DNA of 64,000 bases from Clostridiales bacterium. Its GTDB lineage: Bacteria; Bacillota; Clostridia; Lachnospirales; Lachnospiraceae. Position 1 is the stretch's first letter; each line of letters opens with the position of its first letter. Under the pieces are notes generated by a model. The model saw nothing but the letters and a program-made list of their open reading frames with translations. It was not told the DNA's origin and did no database searches. The stretch covers positions 1-64,000 of the forward strand of contig JAATFT010000055.1 in the NCBI GenBank assembly GCA_015655075.1, read 5' to 3'. The translations under genes and the position numbers were made by a program. Shown here piece by piece: positions 19,160-31,079 of the stretch.

Positions 19160-19627
19160 ATGTTAAAGAAATTAATTCGGTTAAAAAAGTTATATATTAC
19201 AGTTGTTATAACTTTATTAGTCGGCGCCATGTTTTTTTCCTATTATAGTGTTAATGATACGATGGAAATTTTAAAGAATTCATTTAATAGTGAAAATAAC
19301 AAAGCCGTAAGCAGTGAAGCCTTGGCTAAAGCTAGAGGTAGCACCAATAAATTAAAATTTACCAATAACAAATTGGCGGATACGGAAAAAGAAAAAATTA
19401 TATCTAAGAAAACAATAGCGGACACTTATTATAATTCATTCAGTAAAAGATGGATGTTCTGCTATTTGTATATATTTATCATTCTATTAGCCTATCTATT
19501 TATCCTTTATATCAAAGGATGGTTTATTAAGTTATCTCATCCGAGATTTCAATTTTACCAGGCACATTACATACAGTTGAAAGACGGTAAAAAAGATGCT
19601 CTGTCTTATCCTTATTCAGTACAATAA
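19160..19627 (+). CDS. Unknown two-helix membrane protein upstream of the ATP synthase operon
   Basis: 155 residues from ATG 19160, chosen for the GAGGAG six bases upstream (an ATG at 19145 has a poorer site). Hydrophobic helices at about 12-32 and 105-125 flank an 70-residue Asn/Lys/Ser-rich stretch likely outside the cell, with a charged C-terminal tail inside. I do not recognise the family. It sits 177 bases upstream of atpB where some bacteria carry atpI, but atpI proteins have four helices and no similarity is evident. A possible hairpin terminator at about 19672-19710 separates the two. Confidence 0.6.
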   Translation: MLKKLIRLKKLYITVVITLLVGAMFFSYYSVNDTMEILKNSFNSENNKAVSSEALAKARGSTNKLKFTNNKLADTEKEKIISKKTIADTYYNSFSKRWMFCYLYIFIILLAYLFILYIKGWFIKLSHPRFQFYQAHYIQLKDGKKDALSYPYSVQ

Positions 19628-19736
19628 AAAATGGTAATTTAATATGAATTACTTCTGAAATGGATTACCCCATAATACCGGCTAAAAGGTTTTCTGGGTA
19701 TTTTATTGTTTTTTTGCGTTTTTGGCCGATATAAAG

Positions 19737-19767
19737 GGCAGCCAATGCTGCCTGTTAAATGGCTGCC
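19737..19767 (+). promoter_or_regulatory. Two mutually exclusive stems in the atpB leader
   Basis: GGCAGC at 19737-19742 can pair with GCTGCC at 19747-19752, or, extended as GGCAGCCA, with TGGCTGCC at 19760-19767. It lies about 40 bases before the atpB start, an arrangement compatible with attenuation or leader control. Sequence evidence only. Confidence 0.35.
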
Positions 19768-19803
19768 GTTTTGGTAAAAATTTATCAAAAGGAGGTGAAA
19801 TTT

Positions 19804-20496
19804 ATGGAGGACTTTGCTACAGAGTTAATGTCGGAATTAGAGAACAAGATAAGTTTTATCATTCCGATTTTCGGAGGCATACCGGTGCCCACCGCAGTAG
19901 TAGCTACGTGGGGAATTATGGCTTTTTTGATGATTCTGACACTTATCTTTGTACGAAACTTAAAAATGGTACCGAAGGGACCGCAAATCTATGTGGAGGC
20001 TCTGGTGGGATTTATCAATAATTTCTTTGGAGAAATTTTGGGAGAAGAGGGAAAACGATATATTCCTTACCTTGGTACGGTGCTGATTTATATTGCGTGT
20101 GCAAATTTGGCCGGCTTAGTCGGAGTAACACCTCCGACTAAGGATTTAAATATTACCGCAGGTCTTGCTTTTATGAGCATAATTTTAATTGAATATTCCG
20201 GTATTCATGAAAAAGGAGGAAAAGGCTGGCTGAAAAGTTTTGTACAGCCTATGGCAATACTGGCTCCGATAAACATTCTGGAATTATTTATACGGCCTCT
20301 TTCCCTGTGCATGCGGCTTTTCGGTAATGTACTGGGTGCATTTGTTATAATGGAAATGATTAAAATTGTAATTCCGGCTGTTATTCCAGTTCCATTCAGC
20401 TTTTATTTTGATATATTTGACGGATTAATACAAGCTTATGTATTTGTATTCCTAACATCGTTGTTTATGAAAGAAAAAATGGAAGAATATAAATAA
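19804..20496 (+). CDS. atpB: F-type ATP synthase subunit a
   Basis: 230 residues from ATG 19804, which follows AAAGGAGGTG; the longer reading from 19759 crosses that ribosome site. Five to six hydrophobic helices. The essential arginine of the ion channel is R171 in LSLCMRLFGN, the family signature. Subunit a forms the half-channels through which ions reach the c ring in the membrane. First gene of the operon atpB-E-E-F-H-A-G-D-C. Confidence 0.95.
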   Translation: MEDFATELMSELENKISFIIPIFGGIPVPTAVVATWGIMAFLMILTLIFVRNLKMVPKGPQIYVEALVGFINNFFGEILGEEGKRYIPYLGTVLIYIACANLAGLVGVTPPTKDLNITAGLAFMSIILIEYSGIHEKGGKGWLKSFVQPMAILAPINILELFIRPLSLCMRLFGNVLGAFVIMEMIKIVIPAVIPVPFSFYFDIFDGLIQAYVFVFLTSLFMKEKMEEYK

Positions 20497-20561
20497 CTGA
20501 TTTCGAAGCGGTGACGCAGTCGTCACGAATAAAAAAATTATTTGATAGGAGATGTAATAAT

Positions 20562-20786
20562 ATGACAGGATTAATCGCAATAGGAGCCGCTATGGCAGTA
20601 ATGACAGGTGTAGGGGCAGGTATCGGAATCGGTATTGCAACCTCGAAAGCAACGGAGGCGATCGCAAGACAGCCGGAAGCAAAGGGAGATATTAACAAGG
20701 CATTATTACTGGGCTGTGCCCTGGCGGAGGCAACGGCAATCTATGGTTTTGTAGTTGCCGTATTAATTGTATTGTTCTTAAAATAG
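20562..20786 (+). CDS. atpE: F-type ATP synthase subunit c, first copy
   Basis: 74 residues forming a two-helix hairpin: glycine-rich first helix (GVGAGIGIGIATSK), polar loop ARQPEA, second helix with the ion-binding E56 in ALAEATAIY. The start at 20562 follows TAGGAGATG; the longer ORF from 20511 is not supported. In the first helix, the position that is Gln in sodium-binding c subunits appears to be Ile, and the residue after the Glu is Ala rather than Ser, so proton coupling is more likely. A near-identical copy follows 21 bases downstream. Confidence 0.93.
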   Translation: MTGLIAIGAAMAVMTGVGAGIGIGIATSKATEAIARQPEAKGDINKALLLGCALAEATAIYGFVVAVLIVLFLK

Positions 20787-20807
20787 ACGAAAAGGAGATG
20801 TAATAAT

Positions 20808-21029
20808 ATGGGATTAATCGCAATAGGAGCCGCTATGGCGGTATTAACAGGTATAGGAGCAGGTATCGGAATCGGTATAGCGACCTCGAAAGCAACGGAG
20901 GCGATCGCAAGACAGCCGGAAGCAAAAGGAGATATTAACAAAGCATTATTACTGGGCTGCGCCCTGGCGGAAGCAACGGCAATTTACGGTTTTGTAATCG
21001 CCGTCCTGATCGTGCTTTTCTTAAAATAA
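20808..21029 (+). CDS. atpE: F-type ATP synthase subunit c, second copy
   Basis: 73 residues, identical to the first copy except for one missing Thr after Met1 and three conservative changes (M14L, V17I and V64I in first-copy numbering). Ion-binding E55. The ribosome-site region GGAGATGTAATAATATG is also duplicated, indicating a tandem duplication of about 246 bp. Silent differences between copies show that it is not brand new. Both copies look functional and could mix in one c ring. Confidence 0.93.
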   Translation: MGLIAIGAAMAVLTGIGAGIGIGIATSKATEAIARQPEAKGDINKALLLGCALAEATAIYGFVIAVLIVLFLK

Positions 21030-21044
21030 TAGGAGGGGATACCA

Positions 21045-21530
21045 TTGTTAGCCTTAGATTGGAATGTTATATGGACTTTTGTTAATATCCTGGTTTTATT
21101 TGCTTTCCTAAAGAAATTTTTGTTTAAACCGGTAACGGAAATGATGGAAAAACGTACCCAGGCAGTCGAAGCTTCTTTACAGGAAGCTGAAGATACAAAA
21201 TCGGAAGCAGCTAAGCTAAAGGATGAATATGAAACAAAATTAAGCCGTGCCGAAGATGAAGCGGTCCAGATCATGAATGAAGCAAAGGAAAAGGCGGCTT
21301 CCGAATACAACAAACAGCTGAAAGAAGCAAGGGAGGAAGCTGCCAGACTCATGCAGGAAGCAGGCAGGACAATTGAACTGGAAAAGGAAAAATCCATCCA
21401 GAATGCCCAGTCTGAAATTGCGGGAATTGCCATGCTTGCAGCATCTAAAATCATTGGCAGGAACATGGATAACGATATTAATAAACAGCTTCTCGGTGAT
21501 TTCGTAAAAGAGGTAGGTGCTGCCAAATGA
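21045..21530 (+). CDS. atpF: F-type ATP synthase subunit b
   Basis: 161 residues starting at TTG 21045 behind AGGAGGGG. One N-terminal membrane helix (about 5-25) followed by a long, highly charged helix rich in Glu/Lys/Ala (about 30-140) typical of the peripheral stalk. A single b gene implies a homodimeric stalk. The last codon overlaps the atpH start. Confidence 0.93.
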   Translation: MLALDWNVIWTFVNILVLFAFLKKFLFKPVTEMMEKRTQAVEASLQEAEDTKSEAAKLKDEYETKLSRAEDEAVQIMNEAKEKAASEYNKQLKEAREEAARLMQEAGRTIELEKEKSIQNAQSEIAGIAMLAASKIIGRNMDNDINKQLLGDFVKEVGAAK

Positions 21531-22033
21531 TAACTTTAAAAGCGGCAAACTATGCAAAAGCATTGTTTTTACTGGGACCTAAGGAAGAAAGTATACAAAA
21601 GTCAAAACAGATATTATCAGAAAACAGCGAATTGGTGAAAGTATTGGATAACCCTGTTATAAAGAAGCGGGAAAAGGAAGCTGTGATTGATGATATTTTT
21701 GAGAACGACATACGCAGTTTTTTAAAAGTATTGTGCGCTCGTCAGTATATCAGAGGCTTTGGCAGAATACTGGAAGCCTATGAAACAATCATGTTGGACA
21801 GCAAAAATATGATAAAAGCTAAATTATCTTATGTCACAAGACCTGATGAAGGCGAACTTGAACGGATAAAAGATATGATATGTAATAAATATAAGAAAAC
21901 AGGGGTTATTCTGGAACTGGAAGAAGATACATCCCTGATTGGCGGTTTTGTATTGACCGTCGGCGATATGGAATATGACAAAAGTATGAAAGGGATTTTA
22001 TCAGAATTGCAGAAAACTCTTGTCTGGAGGTGA
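21527..22033 (+). CDS. atpH: F-type ATP synthase subunit delta
   Basis: 168 residues; its ATGA start overlaps the end of atpF. All-helical N-terminal half and a C-terminal region with the family pattern ...[20 protein letters not shown]... It joins the b dimer to the top of the alpha3-beta3 head. The stop overlaps the ribosome site of atpA. Confidence 0.92.
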   Translation: MITLKAANYAKALFLLGPKEESIQKSKQILSENSELVKVLDNPVIKKREKEAVIDDIFENDIRSFLKVLCARQYIRGFGRILEAYETIMLDSKNMIKAKLSYVTRPDEGELERIKDMICNKYKKTGVILELEEDTSLIGGFVLTVGDMEYDKSMKGILSELQKTLVWR

Positions 22034-22038
22034 AATGT

Positions 22039-23538
22039 TTGAGTAATGTAAAACAAAATGATATCATTTCTGTTTTAAAAAGTGAAATAGAAGATTATGA
22101 TAGAAAAATGACAGTAAAAGAAACAGGAACAATTATAAACATCGGTGACGGTATTGCTGCTGTTTATGGTTTGGATCATGCCATGTATGGCGAGCTGGTG
22201 GAATTCGAGACAGGTGTACGCGGTATAGTCCAGAACCTGGAACAAAAGACAATCGGATGTGTTTTATTAGGCTCGGACTATGGACTGACAGAAGGCTCCA
22301 GGGTAGTCAGAACGAAAAAAAAGGCAGGTGTACCGGTTTCTGATCATTTAATCGGAAGGGTGGTCGATGCCCTGGGAAGCCCCATTGACGGGAAGGGACC
22401 CATTGAAGCAAACGAATTTTTCCCTATTGAGAACGAAGCGCCGGGTGTTTGTGACAGGAAATCGGTCAGTGTACCTTTGCAGACCGGTATTCTTGCAATT
22501 GATTCCATGTTCCCCATTGGAAGGGGGCAGCGTGAATTAATTATCGGCGACCGCCAGACCGGAAAGACTTCCATTGCCATAGATACCATCTTAAACCAGA
22601 GAGGCCAGGAGGTTATCTGTATCTATGTTGCAATTGGGCAGAAAGCCTCCACCGTTGCAAAAATCGTTTCTACTTTAAACAAACACGGAGCTATGGATTA
22701 CTCCATTGTTGTTTCAGCTTTCGCAAGTGATCTGGCGCCGTTGCAATACATTGCTCCCTATGCCGGAACTGCAATGGCCGAATATTTTATGAAGCGGGGA
22801 AAAGATGTTTTAATTGTTTATGATGATTTGTCAAAACATGCCGTAGCTTACCGTACTATGTCCTTATTGCTGGAAAGGGCGCCCGGACGGGAAGCTTATC
22901 CGGGTGACGTATTTTATCTTCATTCCAGATTACTGGAACGTTCCAGCAGACTGGATGAAGCCCATGGCGGCGGCTCCATTACCGCCCTGCCGATTATTGA
23001 AACTTTGGAGGGCGACGTATCCGCTTATATACCGACTAATGTTATTTCTATTACGGACGGGCAGATTTTCCTTGAGAGTGAATTATTTTTTGCCGGTATC
23101 AGACCCGCCGTTAATGTTGGTTTGAGCGTATCCCGTGTAGGCGGTGCGGCACAGACAAAAGCAATGAAGAAATCCGCGGGAAGCCTTCGTATTGATCTGG
23201 CCCAATTCCGGGAAATGGAAATTTTTACCCAATTTAGTTCTGAGTTGGATAGATCCACCAAAGACCTTTTGGATCACGGTAATCGTATTGTAGAGCTCCT
23301 GAAACAGCCGTTATCAAAACCATTGCCGTTACATGAACAGGTGATCCTGTTATATGCCGCTAATAACAGGATGTTAAATGATATTCCTGTAAAACAGATA
23401 GAAACTTTCCGCAACGATTTAATGGAATATTTCAGAACAAAGCATCCTCAAATCTTAGAGGAAATAGATACCAATATAGCATTGACCGATGAATTAACGT
23501 CTCAGATTAAAAAAATAATCAAAGAATTTAAAAAGTAG
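22039..23538 (+). CDS. atpA: F-type ATP synthase subunit alpha
   Basis: 499 residues from TTG 22039, eight bases after GGAGG; the GTG at 22030 lies within that site. P-loop GDRQTGKT at 170-177, beta-barrel N-terminal domain, and the C-terminal helical domain ending [14 protein letters not shown]. Non-catalytic nucleotide-binding subunit of the F1 head. Confidence 0.95.
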   Translation: MSNVKQNDIISVLKSEIEDYDRKMTVKETGTIINIGDGIAAVYGLDHAMYGELVEFETGVRGIVQNLEQKTIGCVLLGSDYGLTEGSRVVRTKKKAGVPVSDHLIGRVVDALGSPIDGKGPIEANEFFPIENEAPGVCDRKSVSVPLQTGILAIDSMFPIGRGQRELIIGDRQTGKTSIAIDTILNQRGQEVICIYVAIGQKASTVAKIVSTLNKHGAMDYSIVVSAFASDLAPLQYIAPYAGTAMAEYFMKRGKDVLIVYDDLSKHAVAYRTMSLLLERAPGREAYPGDVFYLHSRLLERSSRLDEAHGGGSITALPIIETLEGDVSAYIPTNVISITDGQIFLESELFFAGIRPAVNVGLSVSRVGGAAQTKAMKKSAGSLRIDLAQFREMEIFTQFSSELDRSTKDLLDHGNRIVELLKQPLSKPLPLHEQVILLYAANNRMLNDIPVKQIETFRNDLMEYFRTKHPQILEEIDTNIALTDELTSQIKKIIKEFKK

Positions 23539-23547
23539 GTGATTGTC

Positions 23548-25916
<2,369 letters not shown>

Positions 25917-25922
25917 CCTTAA

Positions 25923-26066
25923 AAGTAAGTACTTCGCTTCTTAGGGAAGTATAAGCGGTGGGTTTGGGACTTACTTGTTTCAGTCGGAGTCAAGCTCCGG
26001 CTGAAATACCAGCATAGCCGGTATAAGGCTATGAGCAAGTAGCGTAGCGGATTGCGAATATCCGCT
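25923..26066 (+). repeat. Four consecutive hairpins between atpD and atpC, including family B repeat (B1)
   Basis: AAGTAAGT/ACTTACTT (25923-25976), CAGTCGGAG/CTCCGGCTG (25981-26003), CATAGCC/GGCTATG (26013-26033) and AGCGGAT/ATCCGCT (26046-26066). The last two match the repeat seen near 39741, 44364 and 52054. Confidence 0.65.
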
Positions 26067-26115
26067 TTGACCCTTTCAATGTAAACTTAAAGTTTATGGA
26101 TAGAGAGGAGGAGCA

Positions 26116-26529
26116 ATGGCTAAGACATTTCAGCTTGAGATTCTTGCGAGTGATCATCCCTTTTACAAAGGGGAGTGTGAAATGCTTATCTTCCCAGGAC
26201 TTGACGGCGAACATGGGATATTAGCAAACCACGAATCAATGGTTACCTGTTTAAACGCAGGTGAGCTTAGGTTTTTAGTCGATGGAAACTGGCAGTATGC
26301 GGCGGTAAGTGCCGGCTTTGTGGAAATTATGCCAAGTTATGTGGTACTTCTTGCCGATACGGTGGAAAGGCCGGAAGAAATTGATATTAACCGTGCGAAT
26401 GAAGCGAAAAGACGTGCGCAGGAGAAGCTGCGTCAGAAACAGAGTATTATGGAATATTATCATACCGAGGCGGCAATGAATCGTGCAATGAGCCGCCTTA
26501 AGGTTACAAAAAGACATACAAAGGCATAA
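26116..26529 (+). CDS. atpC: F-type ATP synthase subunit epsilon
   Basis: 137 residues; the ATG follows GAGGAGGAG. N-terminal beta sandwich with the signature PGLDGEHGILANHESMVT, and a C-terminal helical hairpin ending in a basic tail. It links gamma to the c ring and can inhibit ATP hydrolysis. Separated from atpD by 199 bases of hairpins, unusual for this operon. Confidence 0.93.
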   Translation: MAKTFQLEILASDHPFYKGECEMLIFPGLDGEHGILANHESMVTCLNAGELRFLVDGNWQYAAVSAGFVEIMPSYVVLLADTVERPEEIDINRANEAKRRAQEKLRQKQSIMEYYHTEAAMNRAMSRLKVTKRHTKA

Positions 26530-26550
26530 ATCTAAACCGACTACTGTTTT

Positions 26551-26657
26551 CGAGAAAATTGTAGCTGTACTACAATTGTAGTCTCGTTTCAAAATGATAT
26601 ACAGATATATAAACCTAAGAGGCCGGTGGAAATTCCTGATTTGAATTTTTACCGGCC
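26551..26657 (+). terminator. Two hairpins ending the atp operon
   Basis: AATTGTAG/CTACAATT with an outer CGAGA/TCTCG (26551-26586), then GGCCGGT-GAAATTC / GAATTTT-ACCGGCC (26621-26657). The second is a strong stem. Bases 26658-26988 hold no convincing gene. Confidence 0.6.
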
Positions 26658-26988
26658 CTGCATTTCTAAACAGATATTTCTAAAAAGGAAGCATATTTCC
26701 AATCCCACTTACTCCCAATCATAAAATCATATGAATATCCGGCTAATAGAGCTGTTCGTTTTTGAACTTTTTTCTGAAGGAAAGAAATTTACATACCTTA
26801 ACCGCTATTTTACATAGTTGTAACAGACATTATACATTCTTGGATTATATTATTAAAAGAATATTTTCAGGAATCGAAATGGTTTCTCCAGGAAGCAGAA
26901 ACACAGACCGGTTAGGAGAGTTTCTAAGTTTGCCTGATAAGTATTCCAAACAGAGAAGCCTGGTAAGCAGAGAAAGGAGGAGCATGAT

Positions 26989-28023
26989 ATGGATAAGATC
27001 CAACTGGTCGATATAGATAAAGCCTATGGCAAAGATAAGCCGGTTATTGAAAATCTGAATCTGAATATTGGCGAAGGGAGTTTTACCGTATTGTTAGGAC
27101 CTTCCGGCTGTGGAAAATCGACTACCCTTAGAATCATTGCCGGATTGGAAAAAGAATCAAAGGGGGAAGTCTATATTGACGGTAAGAGCATGAAACCGGT
27201 GGAACCGGGTGACAGGGATATTGCAATGGTGTTTCAGAATTACGCTTTATACCCCACTATGTCGGTACGGGGAAATATAGAATTCGGTCTGGCTAATAAT
27301 AAAATACCGAAGGCAGAACGTGACAGAAGAATCCGGGAAATCGGAGATGTAGTGGGATTGACGGAATTTATGTCCCGCAGACCCCAGACTCTGTCCGGAG
27401 GGCAGAGACAAAGGGTAGCCCTTGCAAGAGCAATGGTTAAGAAGCCTGCCGTATTCCTAATGGATGAACCACTATCCAATTTGGATGCAAAACTAAGAAG
27501 CCAGCTGCGAACGGAACTTATCGAACTCCATCACAGGCTGAAAACCACCTTTGTCTATGTAACCCATGACCAGGTGGAAGCCATGTCAATGGGGACGGAT
27601 ATTATACTGATGAAACAGGGAAAAATCATGCAGCAGGGAAAGCCGGTTGAAATATACAATGATCCGAAGAATGTATTTACCGCACAATTTATCGGTACGC
27701 CGCCAATGAATATTTTGAACATCAGAGAAAGGGAATATATAAAAAATCCCTGTGAAAATGCATGTTATCTGGGATTTAGGCCGGAACACGCAAAATTGTA
27801 CGACGGTCGGCAGGCAAAGGAGGGCGGACTGAACCTGTCAGGAGAAGTAGTTACCCATGAGATGCTGGGCTCCGAAATTTTATACAAGCTGGATACCGTA
27901 TACGGAAGGATAAATGTGAAAATATTCGACTTAGGAAAAATCCTGGAGGGAAGGGTGGCTATCGCAATTCCGAAACAGAAAATATATTATTTTGATGACG
28001 AGCAGAATCGTATTTACTTTTAA
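26989..28023 (+). CDS. Carbohydrate ABC transporter ATPase, MsmX/UgpC type
   Basis: 344 residues; the ATG follows AAAGGAGGAG. Walker A GPSGCGKST (37-45), signature LSGGQ (135-139), Walker B VFLMDE (155-160) and switch H193, followed by a C-terminal regulatory OB-like domain slightly shorter than the usual 370-residue proteins. All catalytic motifs are intact, although the permease and binding-protein genes behind it are wrecked. MsmX-type ATPases are known to serve several sugar importers, so this one may energise the two ATPase-less systems at 6827-10092 and 10257-13404. Confidence 0.88.
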   Translation: MDKIQLVDIDKAYGKDKPVIENLNLNIGEGSFTVLLGPSGCGKSTTLRIIAGLEKESKGEVYIDGKSMKPVEPGDRDIAMVFQNYALYPTMSVRGNIEFGLANNKIPKAERDRRIREIGDVVGLTEFMSRRPQTLSGGQRQRVALARAMVKKPAVFLMDEPLSNLDAKLRSQLRTELIELHHRLKTTFVYVTHDQVEAMSMGTDIILMKQGKIMQQGKPVEIYNDPKNVFTAQFIGTPPMNILNIREREYIKNPCENACYLGFRPEHAKLYDGRQAKEGGLNLSGEVVTHEMLGSEILYKLDTVYGRINVKIFDLGKILEGRVAIAIPKQKIYYFDDEQNRIYF

Positions 28024-28035
28024 GGAGATTTTGAC

Positions 28036-29140
28036 ATGTATGATGAAAATCTGATCCATGAAAACGGCTTGCTGCAAAAACAGGATGAAGCAATTAATAC
28101 AAAACGAATACTGTCTGATAAATTACGGCTTGTCCGTAAAAAAGCATTGCCTTATGTAATGATTGCACCTTCACAGCTTCTGGTCCCTAATCCTGCCAAG
28201 CGCTTCCAGCGCTTTTGGCATATTTATGTTGAGGCAGACCTTTAAGCAGGTGCCGGAAGAGTTAATAGAAGCGGCGAGACTGGATAAAAGCAGGGTCTTC
28301 CTTATTTAAGAAGCACTCCGATCATGTATATGAATACTACTTTACTTGAGGAAGCGGGACTGGACCCCAAGGGGCCGTCCACCTGGGAGGAATTAGGGGA
28401 ATATGCCGGGACCGTGCACGAAAAAACTGGTAAATACGGTATTTCCCAATATAGCTATATCTGGACCTTTGAAGCATTTATGATGGAACACGGAAGCAGT
28501 GTGCTCAATGAGGAGGAAACGGCCGGAAATCTGAATTCACCGGAGGCAAAGGAGATTGTTAATTTCTTTAACGAATTAAAGAAAGACGAAAGCGCCCATC
28601 TAATTTCTTCGGCAGAAAGTGATAAACTCCAGGCGGATATTATGAATCAGAATGCGGCAATATGGTTTGGCTCCACCGGTGATCTGACCAATGCACTTAA
28701 AATAGCGGAAGATAACGGGTTTGAAATAGACACCGCATTTATTCCCAAGGACGTCCAATACGGAGTGCCTACCGGCGGGTGCAACTTAATCATGACCGCC
28801 AGTATTACGGACAAAGAAAAGACGGCGGCATGGGAATTTATCCGCTGGATGACGGAAAAGGAACAGACGATTAAGGCAAGCACCAATACCGGTTATCTTC
28901 CTTCCAGAATCAGTGCGAAAGATTCCGATGAAATGCTGGCACTCTATGAAAAGGTACCACAGTTTAAAGTTGCCCTGGACCAGTTATCCTACAGTACGGG
29001 CCGCCCCCATGAATCCAGGCTATACGGAAGCGACAAAGGCAATTCAGGATGCCCTGGATGCTATTTGGGTAAATGACCAGGATGTGGATTCTACACTGGA
29101 CACATTGCAGACGAAAGTCGATACATTACTGAATGAATAA
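28036..29140 (+). pseudogene. Collapsed sugar ABC operon: fused permease and binding-protein remnants
   Basis: 28036 to about 28190 encodes a MalF-type permease N-terminus (LRLVRKKALPYVMIAPSQLLV) behind a good AAGGAG site. Then, in another frame, comes the EAA loop of a MalG-type permease (MLRQTFKQVPEELIEAARLDKS, about 28220-28285). From about 28293 follows the C-terminal two thirds of a family 1 binding protein (LPYLRSTPIMYMN... to 29076), finished in a third frame (...QDALDAIWVNDQDVDSTLDTLQ, ending 29140). Three genes have been merged by large deletions plus frameshifts. The repeated AGCGCT at the first junction (about 28199-28214) may mark a breakpoint. None of the pieces can form a working transporter. 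Confidence 0.85.
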
Positions 29141-29338
29141 GAAACCATCGGTTACTTTTCAGCCTTACGGCTTCATAGCAACATTTTATGCACAGAAATT
29201 ATACATAATTTCGCGCCTGTCGTTCTCGGGTTTTCTGTGACTTCCGCTTCGCTTCACTCACAAAAAACACCTTGCGGTGTCTTTGGCTGAACTGTAACAA
29301 CCGTCGGGTCTTTGCCGTTTTGAAATAATACGTACAGT

Positions 29339-30700
29339 TTACAGTTTTATACCTGATTTTATTTTTAATTCCCTTCCAACTATATGTATCATAGTGGTGA
29401 AACAAGCGGTACCTCCTATAAAATTTGAGATGGGTTCGGCCAGGAACACACCGGTTGTGCCCAAGTTAAATAATCTTGGCAAAAGTAAAGTCAGGGGGAT
29501 GACAATTACAACTTTCCGAAGCAGGGAAAAGAAAACCGCCTGCTTTGCTTTTCCAAGCGCTACAAAAACTGCCTGCCCTGCAAACTGGAGTGACATCATA
29601 AAAAATCCAAAAAAGTAAACTCTTAAGGAAGGAAGGGCTGCGTCCAGCAGTTTGGAATCCTGGCTGAAAATATGTACGAAGAAGTGGGGAAACAGATGGA
29701 GAATGCCCCAGGCTATTACCGTATAGGTAATGCATACGGCTGACATGAATTTAATGGCCGAGCGGACCCTGCCGTAAGCGCCGGCACCATAATTGTAACC
29801 CATAACCGGCTGGGCCGCGTTGGTCAGGCCGGACACCGGCATGGAAATTACTTCACGGATGGAATTGATAATCGTCATTACGCCTACATACAGGTCGCCG
29901 CCGTAAAATTTCAGGCCGGCGTTGCACATAATCATAACGGCACTGTTGGTTATAGCCATCATAAATCCGGATAATCCCAGCGTGATAATATTTTTTACCA
30001 CATTGGCCTTTAATTTTAAATTTTTAAATTTTAATTTTAGAATTGCTTTATTACCGGTCAAAAACAGTAAAGTCCATGCCGCCGATAAGGCCTGTGAAAT
30101 GATATTGGCTATGGCAGCACCCTTTACCCCCATATGGAATCCAAAAATAAAGACAGGGTCCAGAAATATATTGACAACGGCACCTAACAATACAGTCATC
30201 ATACCGATTTTTCCAAAACCCTGGGAATTGATGAAACTGTTCATACCAAGACCGATCATGACAAATATATTTCCCAGGAGATAAATCGTCAGATAATCGT
30301 TTGCATAAGGAAAATTGGCGTCGCTGGCGCCAAACAGATATAAGATGGGCTTCTTAAAAATCAGTCCGATTATAGTAATCAAAATACCAAACAGGATCAG
30401 TAAAGTAAAGGAATTGCCCATTATTCTTTCAGCTTCTTCCTTGTCTCCCCGGCCCCTGGCTATGGAACATAAGGGTGCGCCTCCCATGCCGAAAAGATTG
30501 GCAAAGGCTATAACGATAGTTATTATGGGAAGGGACAGACCAATAGCGGTTAAAGACAGGGTAGCACCCTGGGATATTCTTCCTATATAAATTCTGTCTA
30601 CAACGTTATACAAAACATTAACTAACTGTGCCAGTGTCATAGGGAATGCGAGTTTCAGGATGTTTTTTACTATACTACCCTTTGTAAAGTCATTCTTCAA
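29339..30700 (-). CDS. MATE-family efflux transporter
   Basis: 453 residues starting at TTG 30700, with GGAAAGAAG upstream. Twelve hydrophobic helices in two homologous halves and the family N-terminus SIVKNILKLAFPMTLAQLVNVLYN. MATE proteins export cationic drugs or metabolites in exchange for sodium or protons. No regulator is adjacent. The 198 bases beyond its stop contain several small hairpins (for example ACACC/GGTGT near 29270) but no gene. Confidence 0.9.
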   Translation of the reverse strand: MKNDFTKGSIVKNILKLAFPMTLAQLVNVLYNVVDRIYIGRISQGATLSLTAIGLSLPIITIVIAFANLFGMGGAPLCSIARGRGDKEEAERIMGNSFTLLILFGILITIIGLIFKKPILYLFGASDANFPYANDYLTIYLLGNIFVMIGLGMNSFINSQGFGKIGMMTVLLGAVVNIFLDPVFIFGFHMGVKGAAIANIISQALSAAWTLLFLTGNKAILKLKFKNLKLKANVVKNIITLGLSGFMMAITNSAVMIMCNAGLKFYGGDLYVGVMTIINSIREVISMPVSGLTNAAQPVMGYNYGAGAYGRVRSAIKFMSAVCITYTVIAWGILHLFPHFFVHIFSQDSKLLDAALPSLRVYFFGFFMMSLQFAGQAVFVALGKAKQAVFFSLLRKVVIVIPLTLLLPRLFNLGTTGVFLAEPISNFIGGTACFTTMIHIVGRELKIKSGIKL

Positions 30701-30721
30701 AGCTATTCTTCTTTCCTTATT

Positions 30722-30888
30722 AAAGTGCTCTTGAAAACTCTTTGTATGCAGATTTGTGAGACGATTTTTTATCAGATATACACGAATTTATGAGGCGTAC
30801 GTGGAGCGTACATTGATTAAATTTGTGTGTAGCCAGCGAAAAATCGGCCGCAAAGATGCGTACAGGGGAGTTTCCGAGAGTGCTCTTA
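30722..30888. repeat. MITE-like palindromic element, family D (D1)
   Basis: About 167 bp, almost wholly self-complementary. Ends AAAGTGCTCTTGAAAACTC and GAGTTTCCGAGAGTGCTCTT are inverted copies; internal CGTACG...CGTAC closes the hairpin. A second copy in the opposite orientation is at 42073-42234. Confidence 0.75.
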
Positions 30889-31079
30889 TTATCATTATAC
30901 TTTGTCTATCACAAAACGATCCCGTCAAATGCGAAGGTTTTGTCTGCCAGAAATGGACATAGCATTTCCCTTCATTTTACCAAACACGCTCTAATCTTAG
31001 TATATAAGTTATTAACTTTAATGTCAATAAAATGTCTGCCCTTTATGCCAAATAAACAGAAATTTAAGCGCCGGCTGTT

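Noticed and set aside
19722-20021. ORF overlapping the atpB start
   Set aside because: Runs across the atpB ribosome site in a different frame; atpB is unmistakable.
26762-27016. 84-codon ORF before the ABC ATPase
   Set aside because: No ribosome site, no recognisable domain, composition like non-coding sequence, and it overlaps the true start of the ATPase gene.
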